9,729 bases of DNA. Source: DASRAJ01 sp039920305 (lineage in GTDB: Bacteria > Bacteroidota > Bacteroidia > Chitinophagales > UBA10324). Shown one piece after another: positions 1 through 6,088 of this stretch. The stretch is from NCBI GenBank assembly GCA_039920305.1, contig JBDSEA010000036.1, forward strand, positions 1 to 9,729. Reading direction: 5' to 3'. The notes under the pieces are model-generated. The model ran no database searches and was not told the origin of the DNA. It worked only from the letters and a program-made list of their open reading frames with translations. The position numbers and the translations under genes are program-made. The stretch's first letter is position 1; each line of letters begins with the position of its first letter.

Positions 1-778
1 TTTGAGTTCCGGTGCCATTCACTACTAAAGTGACTGTACCGCCACCAACACTATTAGAATTAATGCTTTCAATATTTCCTTTTACATTGATCACACTACT
101 TGTACTTGAATTAATAAAGAGTTGACGGTTTCCAGATAGTAATAATTGGCTATCAATTTCCATTGTAATATTTCTCACATCTACTTGAAAATTACTATCA
201 GGCGCGTCAAATTTTACATTGTTGAAAACAAGGGTAACTGAATTTGAAGTGCTCGTTATAACGCGTGTGCCTACAATCGGACCGTGTTTAAAAACAACAC
301 TCCCATTGTTATTACTGAATCCTGCAGAGATGCAACTAAAATTACCAGCAACTGTTAAAGTTCCTGAAGGAGCTATGAACTTCATTCCGTTAATAGTGAG
401 ACTTTTATTACACGTGACCGCTCCATCACTGCATTTAAACACACCGGATAGCAAACTAGCTGTTTCAAAGGTCAGCGTTTTTCCGGCATCCACGAAGACT
501 GTGTCAGTATAATTACTCTTGACATTGATCAACTTCACCGTGAAGTTTGCATTGATGTGGCAATTTGCATTGCTGCAAGTACTTGTGAAGGTGATAGTAT
601 CGTTACTACCGGGAACATTCGTTGAAACTGCATTCCCACAAGCACCAGTTCCTTTTCTCCAGTTGCCAGCTGTGTTAGCACTCGTAGACCCACCTGTCGG
701 ATTCCAAATGTAATTAACTGCGAAAAGTGAAGAGGATAAAAAAGAAAGAAGAACAAAAAAGTAGAAAAATTTTTTCAT
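1..778 (-). CDS. Secreted beta-solenoid-like surface protein, 5' part only (runs off left edge)
   Basis: Reading from ATG at 778 toward position 1, the frame stays open for 259 codons with no stop, so this is the N-terminal part of a longer gene whose end lies left of the window. Residues 1-20 are a clear signal peptide (Lys-Lys, a run of Phe/Leu, then SSSLFA before VNYIW). The mature start, IWNPTGG followed by NTAGNW at 35-40 and VPGSNDTITF at 55-64, is the pattern common at the beginning of Bacteroidota secreted proteins with strand-rich, solenoid-like folds. Further on, short strand-turn units recur (SLTINGMKF, GTLTVAGNF, NGSVVFKHG, VTLVFNNVKF, GTVTLVVNGTGTQ), again typical of such proteins. 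Six Cys lie between residues 47 and 149, some perhaps in disulfides. No catalytic motif is visible. A T9SS sorting domain would be expected at the missing C-terminus, but this is inference. No Shine-Dalgarno sequence precedes the ATG, as is usual in this phylum. Specific function unknown. Confidence 0.8.
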   Translation of the reverse strand, partial: MKKFFYFFVLLSFLSSSLFAVNYIWNPTGGSTSANTAGNWRKGTGACGNAVSTNVPGSNDTITFTSTCSNANCHINANFTVKLINVKSNYTDTVFVDAGKTLTFETASLLSGVFKCSDGAVTCNKSLTINGMKFIAPSGTLTVAGNFSCISAGFSNNNGSVVFKHGPIVGTRVITSTSNSVTLVFNNVKFDAPDSNFQVDVRNITMEIDSQLLLSGNRQLFINSSTSSVINVKGNIESINSNSVGGGTVTLVVNGTGTQ

Positions 779-854
779 GGGAGGAGGATTTACACGTGAT
801 ATTAAAAGGCAAAGAGTAAAACAACGATCAATTATTGACCGTAGTTGAAATCAA

Positions 855-1199
855 TTAATTCGTCGTTTGAAATTCCATTTCTTCAATGTTGTTATCGGCA
901 CCATTAACCTTCACATCGACATAGTAGATGCCTGGAGTCACGTTTGTTAAATGGATCACAATAGTATTGCTTAATGGGAGATCGATTCCGAGGAAAAGCG
1001 AAGAACTATTATAGACATCATTTGCCTGAAAGCTTGTCCCAAGTTGAACTGAAACTGATGTTGCTAGGCTATCAGAGAGATACAATGTGAGATCGCCGGC
1101 TGTCCAGTCAACTTTGCTATCCAGGATCTTTGTTTGCGCAGAAATTTTCCCGTGAAAAGAAAGAAGAGCGAGAAAAAGAAAAGTGAATAAGTATTTCAT
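855..1199 (-). CDS. Small secreted protein of unknown function, 114 aa
   Basis: I chose ATG at 1199. A TTG lies in frame three codons upstream (1208), but the ATG gives a standard signal peptide: MKYLFTFLFLALLSF followed by HGKISA, with probable cleavage before Gln22. The mature part is only about 93 residues, acidic and strand-rich, with alternating hydrophobic stretches (DLTLYLSD, SVSVQLG, NTIVIHLTNV, GIYYVDVKVNG). The stretch TNVTPGIYYVDVKV resembles the last strands of Ig-like or T9SS sorting domains, where a Leu/Val-x-x-G-x-Tyr-x-Val pattern is common. The whole could be a single small beta-sandwich, but the usual PNP motif of a sorting domain is absent. No cysteines are present. It sits 76 bp upstream of the left-edge secreted protein on the same strand, so the two may be co-transcribed. 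I do not recognise a specific family. Confidence 0.7.
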   Translation of the reverse strand: MKYLFTFLFLALLSFHGKISAQTKILDSKVDWTAGDLTLYLSDSLATSVSVQLGTSFQANDVYNSSSLFLGIDLPLSNTIVIHLTNVTPGIYYVDVKVNGADNNIEEMEFQTTN

Positions 1200-1219
1200 A
1201 GACACCAAAATTAGTTACC

Positions 1220-1227
1220 CAAATCTA
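1220..1227 (-). promoter_or_regulatory. Candidate Bacteroidota -7 promoter box for the small secreted protein
   Basis: Read on the minus strand this is TAGATTTG, a perfect match to the TAnnTTTG consensus of the Bacteroidota housekeeping sigma factor. It lies 20 bp upstream of the ATG at 1199, which would leave a short leader. I see no good TTTG-type -33 element at the usual distance, and the surroundings are very AT-rich, so a chance match is possible. A second TAnnTTTG match (TAATTTTG, 1207-1214) is closer to the ATG and less likely to be used. Confidence 0.4.
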
Positions 1228-1377
1228 TGTAAAATATTTAATAAATTATTCCATGAAAGCAAAAATAAATATTAGTGCTTAATTGTTAAAAAAGGGCACT
1301 TCTGTAACCAACTGATGAAAATATGATAATGCTTTCGATCTCGCGGTTCATTCCCTCACACCCCCGTTTCTCGCCGA

Positions 1378-1413
1378 GGAGTTGTAGTGAATTACCAAAC
1401 GCTTTGCAACTCC
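1378..1413. repeat. Inverted repeat, 7-bp arms, 22-nt loop
   Basis: The arms GGAGTTG (1378-1384) and CAACTCC (1407-1413) are perfect reverse complements. There is no T-run on either side that would make it a terminator. The role is unknown, and arms of this length can arise by chance. Confidence 0.4.
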
Positions 1414-1456
1414 AGGATTAGTGGAATTCATCATCTTGAACGTACTGAGCACACTT

Positions 1457-1474
1457 TTATATCGTTCGATATAA
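1457..1474. repeat. Near-perfect 18-bp palindrome
   Basis: TTATATCG and CGATATAA (8-bp arms) flank a TT centre. The shape fits a dimeric DNA-binding protein site or a small hairpin. A 10-bp perfect palindrome, AAAACGTTTT, follows at 1480-1489. No adjacent gene start suggests which regulator or gene it would serve. Confidence 0.45.
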
Positions 1475-1742
1475 TACGCAAAACGTTTTCCGTTGGCTAT
1501 AACCTATCACATTATAACTGCTGAAAATATATCAGGCGTAGGGTTTCAGCCGAATTGATCTGGTATCAGTGAATAGCAGAAGACATAACCGCCACTGATA
1601 ATCAATAGTGAAATTGGGGAAGGGGAAAATCTTCGCGCTGGGAATGGAAATCCTGTTGGTTCAAGAAAAGTCCAGCATTCAGAAAGGTATACTCCATCAT
1701 AATCTATTGATCACACCTTTAACAGTCTTCACAAAAAATCCA

Positions 1743-1764
1743 ATGTTTACCCTATGTTTACCCT
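1743..1764. repeat. Two perfect tandem copies of an 11-bp unit
   Basis: ATGTTTACCCT occurs twice back to back (1743-1753 and 1754-1764). It lies 57 bp beyond the 3' end of the tRNA-Arg gene, outside any recognisable coding frame. Short direct repeats in this position recall arm-type sites bound by tyrosine recombinases at integration sites, but no recombinase is in the window, so this is only a possibility. Confidence 0.5.
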
Positions 1765-1820
1765 GAATTAAATATTTTCTCCTAACTATCTGATATATAG
1801 TAGTATATGCCTCAATATTG

Positions 1821-1892
1821 TAGTCTCACCGGGAATCGAACCCAGATCAAGAGTTTAGGAAACTCCTATTCTATCCGTTGAACTATGAGACC
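1821..1892 (-). tRNA. tRNA-Arg, anticodon CCT
   Basis: The minus strand folds into a full cloverleaf. The acceptor stem is GGTCTCA with TGAGACT, where the first pair is G-U. A D arm contains AACGGATAGAAT. The anticodon stem GGAGT/ACTCT encloses the loop TTCCTAA, with anticodon CCT at 1857-1859 (plus-strand AGG). A short variable loop follows, then a T arm CTGGG-TTCGATT-CCCGG and discriminator A at 1821. The next bases are CA rather than CCA, so the CCA end is added after transcription. It would decode AGG arginine codons. It is transcribed away from xylF, whose start is about 105 bp to the right. The 3' end faces the gene-poor stretch. Confidence 0.97.
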
Positions 1893-1941
1893 ATGATATC
1901 CGGATAATCCTTGTGCTACCTGACCAAATACCGGGTTGCGA

Positions 1942-1955
1942 ATTTCGGATTTCGG
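1942..1955. repeat. Tandem ATTTCGG doublet upstream of xylF
   Basis: Two consecutive 7-bp copies of ATTTCGG lie between the tRNA-Arg gene and xylF, about 45 bp before the xylF ATG. It could be an operator half-site pair or a simple slippage repeat. No clear TAnnTTTG promoter box for xylF is visible in this interval. Confidence 0.35.
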
Positions 1956-1997
1956 AATTAAACCTTCAACTTTCACCCTGAAAAAAATTTTCCCTGC

Positions 1998-3080
1998 ATG
2001 GAATATCAACCGTTTATCGGGGCTTGCATCTCACATCATACTTCTCAGCTCTCATTAGTTACAAACAACAGCCCAAGCAGGATTTTTCAAGTTTCTATCT
2101 TCATTTTTTGTCTTATCTGCCTCGCTTCCTGCAGGCAAAAGTCTGATTCACATAAGCCAACTATTGGTTTGCTCATGGAAACATTAAAGGAAGAGCGCTG
2201 GCAGCACGACCGGGATTTCTTTGTTGCCAAAGCCAGCTCACTTGGTTGTAATGTAGAAGTTGCGGCTTGTAACAATGATGATAACCTGCAGATTGCCCAG
2301 GCAGAGAACATGCTTGCAAAGGGAGTTGACATTCTGGTTGTAGTGCCGCACAACGGAGACATCTGCGCTACCATTGTGAACAAGGCGCACGCGCAGGGTG
2401 TACGGGTAATTGCGTATGACCGCCTTATTCGCAACTGCGACCTCGATCTCTACATATCATTCGACAATGTGCGGGTGGGTGAAATGCAGGCTGCTTATAT
2501 TGTGGAGCGCGCACCAGCGGGAAATTATATTTTAATGGGCGGTGCAAAGACTGATAACAATGCATTGCTATTCCGCAAGGGACAAACGAATGTGTTGCAG
2601 CCGTACATTGAATCTGGTAAAATAAAAATCATTATGGACCAATGGGCAACTGACTGGCAGGCTGGTGAGGCAATGAAACATGTTGAGAATGCCCTCACAA
2701 AAACTACTGATATACAGGCAGTGGTTGCATCCAATGATGCAACCGCAGCAGGATGCATACAGGCTCTTACTGAAAAAGGCCTCGCGGGAAAAGTTTTGGT
2801 CAGCGGGCAGGATGCTGATATAGGTGGCTGCCGCCGCGTGGTTGCAGGTACGCAATCCATGACAATATACAAACCCATACAGCCGCTTGCAGAAACAGCC
2901 GTTGAAGCAGCGCTGCAAATGATAAACAATACTATCGTAATAAAAGCTGCCAGGGTGATAAACAATGGAAAGATTGATGTACCCGGTATTCTGCTTGATC
3001 CCGTGGCAGTGGATAAAGACAACATGAGGGAAACGGTAATTGCATCGGGTTATCAGAAGAGTGAAGATGTTTATAAATAA
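1998..3080 (+). CDS. xylF: D-xylose ABC transporter, substrate-binding lipoprotein XylF
   Basis: This is the periplasmic sugar-binding component that captures D-xylose and delivers it to the XylGH channel. The two-lobed Peripla_BP_4 fold starts at residue 54 and follows E. coli XylF almost motif by motif: ERWQHDRD (66-73), PHNG (117-120), AYDRLIR (139-145), YISFDN (152-157), LMGG..DNNA (179-189), DQWATDW (214-220), ASNDATA (244-250), SGQDAD (269-274) and YKPI (291-294). These include the stretches lining the sugar pocket. A lipobox, LASC, at 42-45 predicts lipid attachment at Cys45, unlike the free periplasmic protein of enteric bacteria. The residues after Cys (RQKSDS) lack the acidic cluster that directs Bacteroidota lipoproteins to the cell surface, so a periplasm-facing anchor is likely. 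The ATG at 1998 is the only ATG available before the lipobox (in-frame stop at 1959), but it adds about 28 unusual residues before the hydrophobic core. First gene of the xylFGH operon. Confidence 0.93.
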   Translation: MEYQPFIGACISHHTSQLSLVTNNSPSRIFQVSIFIFCLICLASCRQKSDSHKPTIGLLMETLKEERWQHDRDFFVAKASSLGCNVEVAACNNDDNLQIAQAENMLAKGVDILVVVPHNGDICATIVNKAHAQGVRVIAYDRLIRNCDLDLYISFDNVRVGEMQAAYIVERAPAGNYILMGGAKTDNNALLFRKGQTNVLQPYIESGKIKIIMDQWATDWQAGEAMKHVENALTKTTDIQAVVASNDATAAGCIQALTEKGLAGKVLVSGQDADIGGCRRVVAGTQSMTIYKPIQPLAETAVEAALQMINNTIVIKAARVINNGKIDVPGILLDPVAVDKDNMRETVIASGYQKSEDVYK

Positions 3081-3140
3081 ATGTCGCATGATCCCGGATA
3101 TGAGCAGCAATCACAGCATAAAAAGTAATCATGTACTGCA

Positions 3141-4658
3141 ATGGCATTTTTAGAAATACGTAATATTTCAAAATCCTTTGGCGGCGTTCATGCGCTAAAG
3201 GAAGTTTCCTTCAGCGTTGATCGGGGTGAAATCCATGCAATCTGCGGTGAGAATGGTGCCGGTAAATCTACCCTGATTAAAATTTTAAGCGGTGTGTATC
3301 CCACACATTCTCATTTCGGCGAAATTATTCTGGAGGGCAGGAAGCAGGATTTCGTAAAAATCAAAGATGCCGAGTCAGCCGGAATTGCGGTGATACACCA
3401 GGAACTTTCACTGGTGAAGCACATGATGGCCGGTGAGAATATATTTCTGGGCAGAGAGCCCCGAAAAATGGGCATCATCAATTATAACCGGATTTATTCC
3501 GAGTCAAAGAAATTACTGGATCTGCTCGGTCTGGATATTGATCCTGCCGTTGAAGTTATTAAACTGGGAATTGGTGAACAGCAGCTTATAGAGATTGCCA
3601 AGGCACTGGGAAAAAATGCCGGAATTCTGATACTTGATGAGCCCACTACTGCACTTTCAGAATATGAGATTGACAAGCTGCTGCATATTCTTCTTACACT
3701 AAAAGAAAAAGGGGTAACGTTGATCTACATAAGCCATAAACTGAATGAAATCATGAGGCTATGTGACCGGGTGAGCGTGATGCGTGATGGGAGATATATT
3801 GCCACCCGAAATGTCAAGGATATTACTGAACAGGATTTGGTTTCGCTGATGGTGGGCAGAGAACTCACTGATTTTTATCCGCGTGCAGAGACGGGGCAGG
3901 CTGATGCCATTTTATCAGTGCAGCATCTTACGCTCTTCGATGCTGAAATTTCTGAAAAGAAAAAAGTAAATGATGTAAGCTTCGAAGTGAGGCGGGGAGA
4001 GATCCTCGGCATCGCAGGATTGATGGGATCGGGCAGGACTGAATTACTCAGTGGGCTCTTCGGGGCCTGGAAAGGAAAATTGGAGGGAAAAATTTTTTAC
4101 AAGGGCAGGCAGGTTTTTTTTCATTCACCAAAGCAGGCCATTCAAAATGGACTGGCACTTGTGAGTGAAGACCGGAAGAGGTACGGATTGATCCTCGAAC
4201 AGTCAGTCGGGAGAAACCTGAACCTTGCTTCATTAAAGGCCATTGCGTTGCATGGAATTCTGGATTTTTCAAAAGAGCTGAAGCGAAACCTGGAAACGAT
4301 CTCATCAGTAGGGATTAAGGTTAAAACCCCCGATGCAGCAGCCAATACCCTCAGCGGCGGAAATCAGCAAAAAGTTGTACTAGGAAAGTGGCTGCTCACC
4401 AATCCGGAAATACTTTTTCTCGATGAGCCTACTCGGGGTATTGATGTGGGTGCTAAGTATGAAATATATCATCTTATGAATATGCTTGTTGAAAAGGGAA
4501 TGGCAGTGGTGATGGTATCAAGTGACCTGCCTGAAGTGCTCGGCATGAGTCATCGCATACTGGTTTTGCACAACGGCAAACTGGCAGGAGAGTTTTCAGG
4601 CAGAAATACTTCTCAGCAGGAGGTGATGCTTGCTGCTACGGGACAGCACTACAATTAA
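3141..4658 (+). CDS. xylG: D-xylose ABC transporter, ATP-binding protein XylG
   Basis: This is the cytoplasmic ATPase that powers xylose import, a single 505-residue chain with two nucleotide-binding domains, the normal length for the XylG/RbsA/MglA group. Domain 1 has Walker A GENGAGKST (36-44), Q-loop Gln87 in IHQELSLV, a weakened signature LGIGEQQ (142-148), Walker B LILDEP (163-168) and H-loop His199. Domain 2 has a degenerate Walker A, GLMGSGRTE (293-301), which lacks the invariant Lys. It also has a canonical signature LSGGNQQK (404-411), Walker B LFLDEP (425-430), and Ser461 where the H-loop His would be. This asymmetry is normal in the family and implies one main catalytic site. The start MAFLEIRNISKSFGG aligns with E. 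coli XylG. XylG rather than RbsA is preferred because xylF, immediately upstream, is diagnostic. It follows xylF by 60 bp and precedes xylH by 66 bp. Confidence 0.94.
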   Translation: MAFLEIRNISKSFGGVHALKEVSFSVDRGEIHAICGENGAGKSTLIKILSGVYPTHSHFGEIILEGRKQDFVKIKDAESAGIAVIHQELSLVKHMMAGENIFLGREPRKMGIINYNRIYSESKKLLDLLGLDIDPAVEVIKLGIGEQQLIEIAKALGKNAGILILDEPTTALSEYEIDKLLHILLTLKEKGVTLIYISHKLNEIMRLCDRVSVMRDGRYIATRNVKDITEQDLVSLMVGRELTDFYPRAETGQADAILSVQHLTLFDAEISEKKKVNDVSFEVRRGEILGIAGLMGSGRTELLSGLFGAWKGKLEGKIFYKGRQVFFHSPKQAIQNGLALVSEDRKRYGLILEQSVGRNLNLASLKAIALHGILDFSKELKRNLETISSVGIKVKTPDAAANTLSGGNQQKVVLGKWLLTNPEILFLDEPTRGIDVGAKYEIYHLMNMLVEKGMAVVMVSSDLPEVLGMSHRILVLHNGKLAGEFSGRNTSQQEVMLAATGQHYN

Positions 4659-4724
4659 ATCAAAAAATCATTTGCTATCAAGCAGGATTGCATTAAAAAA
4701 GAGGAAATGTTAAAAAAAACCTGA

Positions 4725-5981
4725 ATGAAATTTTCAGCTTTTACCAATCTCCGTGCGCTCATGATGGTATTCGCATTGATCGCTATCTGCATCTTCTTTG
4801 AATTGGTAACGCACGGCATCTTTCTCTCACCCCAGAATATTGTTAATCTATTCAGGCAGAGCTCTATTGTTGCCTTGCTCGCGATCGGAATGGTACTCGT
4901 AATTGTGTCTGGAAACATTGATCTTTCTGTCGGTTCGTTAGTGGGCTTAACGGGTGGAGTTGCGGCAATACTGGTGGCTAACCATCAATTGAGCATCCCT
5001 GTTGCCATTGGAATTACCATTCTTTTCGGAATATTGATTGGTGCTGCACAGGGATGGCTTGTTGCGTATCTGAAGATTCCCGCCTTCATTGTCACCCTCG
5101 GCGGACTTTTGATATTCAGGGGGTGGATCAGCTCATGGATGAAGGGTACCACCATTCCTGTTCCGGGCGGATTTCAGTTTCTTGGTGGTGGCTTTCTCAG
5201 CGTACCTGCTGGCTGGGTCATAACTGCTGTTGCTGTACTGATTGCTGTGTATTCTGTTTTCCGGTCCTCCGCATCGCGTGCGAAACATGGCATGCAGAAA
5301 GAATCATTAATCATGACAGTGGTGAAAAGTTCTTTCGTATCTGCATTACTGATTGGATTTATGCTCGTGATGGTGAAAAGTGGCACTGCGCACACGAAAA
5401 CACCAATCACTACTCCAATAAAACTCCCTGATTCCTCGCCACTGTATCACAGTGACTGGTACCAGCAAGCTATTAAGCAATCAGACAGCATATCCAGCGA
5501 CTTAAGCCATTCTATTCCTGTTCCCGTCATCATTATGATCATGCTTGCCCTGTTGTTTTCTTTTATAGCTACGCGCACAGTTTTCGGAAGAAGAATCTTT
5601 GCAATCGGAGGTAACAGTGAAGCCGCCTTTCTATCCGGCATCAGCATCAGGCAAAATACGATGCTGGTTTTTGCCATCAGTGGGTTGATGTGTGCCATTG
5701 CCGGAATCATTTATACCGCGCGCCTGGGTAGTGCAGCACCCGATGCAGCCCGCGGCTATGAGCTGTATGCAATCGCCGCCTGTGTAATTGGCGGCACTTC
5801 ACTGAGCGGTGGCCGCGGAACCATCTTTGGAGCCATCATCGGCGCTCTCATTATGTCGTCACTTGATAGCGGTATGAGCATCCTTAATGTAGATCCCTTT
5901 TTTCAGGATATAATCAAGGGAGCTGTGCTGGTGCTGGCGGTATATATGGATGTAGCGAGTAAGAAGGGGAGCGGGAAATAA
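4725..5981 (+). CDS. xylH: D-xylose ABC transporter, permease XylH
   Basis: This is the inner-membrane permease (BPD_transp_2 family) that forms the xylose channel, probably as a dimer with XylG. The sequence is highly hydrophobic throughout. It carries family hallmarks SGNIDLSVGS (62-71), KIPAFIVTLGGLLIFRG (117-133), FGRRIFAIGGNSEAAFLSGI (287-306) and GGTSLSGGRGTIFGAIIGAL (356-375). At 418 residues it is somewhat longer than E. coli XylH (393). The extra length is mainly a polar, Ser/Thr-rich segment at about 218-264 between two membrane spans. The ATG at 4725 is the first start in frame after a TGA at 4722-4724. A five-codon frame, also starting with ATG (4707) in the same frame, ends in that TGA. 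Last gene of the operon; I see no good rho-independent terminator in the 107 bp before the convergent gene. Confidence 0.93.
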   Translation: MKFSAFTNLRALMMVFALIAICIFFELVTHGIFLSPQNIVNLFRQSSIVALLAIGMVLVIVSGNIDLSVGSLVGLTGGVAAILVANHQLSIPVAIGITILFGILIGAAQGWLVAYLKIPAFIVTLGGLLIFRGWISSWMKGTTIPVPGGFQFLGGGFLSVPAGWVITAVAVLIAVYSVFRSSASRAKHGMQKESLIMTVVKSSFVSALLIGFMLVMVKSGTAHTKTPITTPIKLPDSSPLYHSDWYQQAIKQSDSISSDLSHSIPVPVIIMIMLALLFSFIATRTVFGRRIFAIGGNSEAAFLSGISIRQNTMLVFAISGLMCAIAGIIYTARLGSAAPDAARGYELYAIAACVIGGTSLSGGRGTIFGAIIGALIMSSLDSGMSILNVDPFFQDIIKGAVLVLAVYMDVASKKGSGK

Positions 5982-6088
5982 TGAAATCAGGTTAGTCCCT
6001 GACCGAATTACTCTGAGCTGGCTGAAATGAAGTGCTTGAGCGATTTTCGATATGCATTTACCAGCATTACAACAGCAGATCACAATGC
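5982..6088. other. Convergent intergenic gap between xylH and the PycTM-like gene
   Basis: The two genes end facing each other across 107 bp. TTGAGC (6036-6041) and GCTCAA (6087-6092) are inverted copies 45 nt apart. GGTTA/TGACC near 5990-6004 can pair weakly. Neither is followed by a T-run on either strand, so no terminator can be called. Confidence 0.5.

Larger units (their letters stand above)
1200..1820. other. Gene-poor stretch between a secreted-protein gene and tRNA-Arg
   Basis: No frame holds a convincing gene here. The first 120 bp is AT-rich and carries the promoter of the small secreted protein. The middle part (about 1335-1505) is richer in GC and holds two palindromes and a separated inverted repeat, plus a 51-codon open stretch on the minus strand (1348-1503) that has no start codon near its beginning. 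A 32-codon ATG-started frame at 1602-1700 (minus) resembles nothing I know. The last part contains an 11-bp tandem repeat about 60 bp from the 3' end of the tRNA gene. This looks like eroded DNA, possibly the remains of an inserted element, but no integrase or transposase remnant can be recognised. Confidence 0.6.

Noticed and set aside
219..713. Two plus-strand open frames (97 and 64 codons)
   Set aside because: They lie opposite the left-edge secreted protein, whose minus-strand frame has a signal peptide and runs the full length. The plus-strand products show no recognisable features.
1602..1700. 32-codon minus-strand frame starting with ATG-ATG
   Set aside because: It is very short, has no recognisable family, and has no signal peptide or supporting context.
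2087..3110. Several minus-strand open frames opposite xylF (115-180 codons)
   Set aside because: xylF on the plus strand matches its family from end to end. The antisense frames are rich in Cys, Ser and Ile with no family resemblance.
5054..5431. 125-codon plus-strand frame inside xylH
   Set aside because: It is a shifted reading of the xylH permease with very high Cys and Trp content, whereas the xylH frame is continuous and family-like through this stretch.
5990..6004. Possible terminator after xylH
   Set aside because: The stem is five pairs including a G-U, and no T-run follows.
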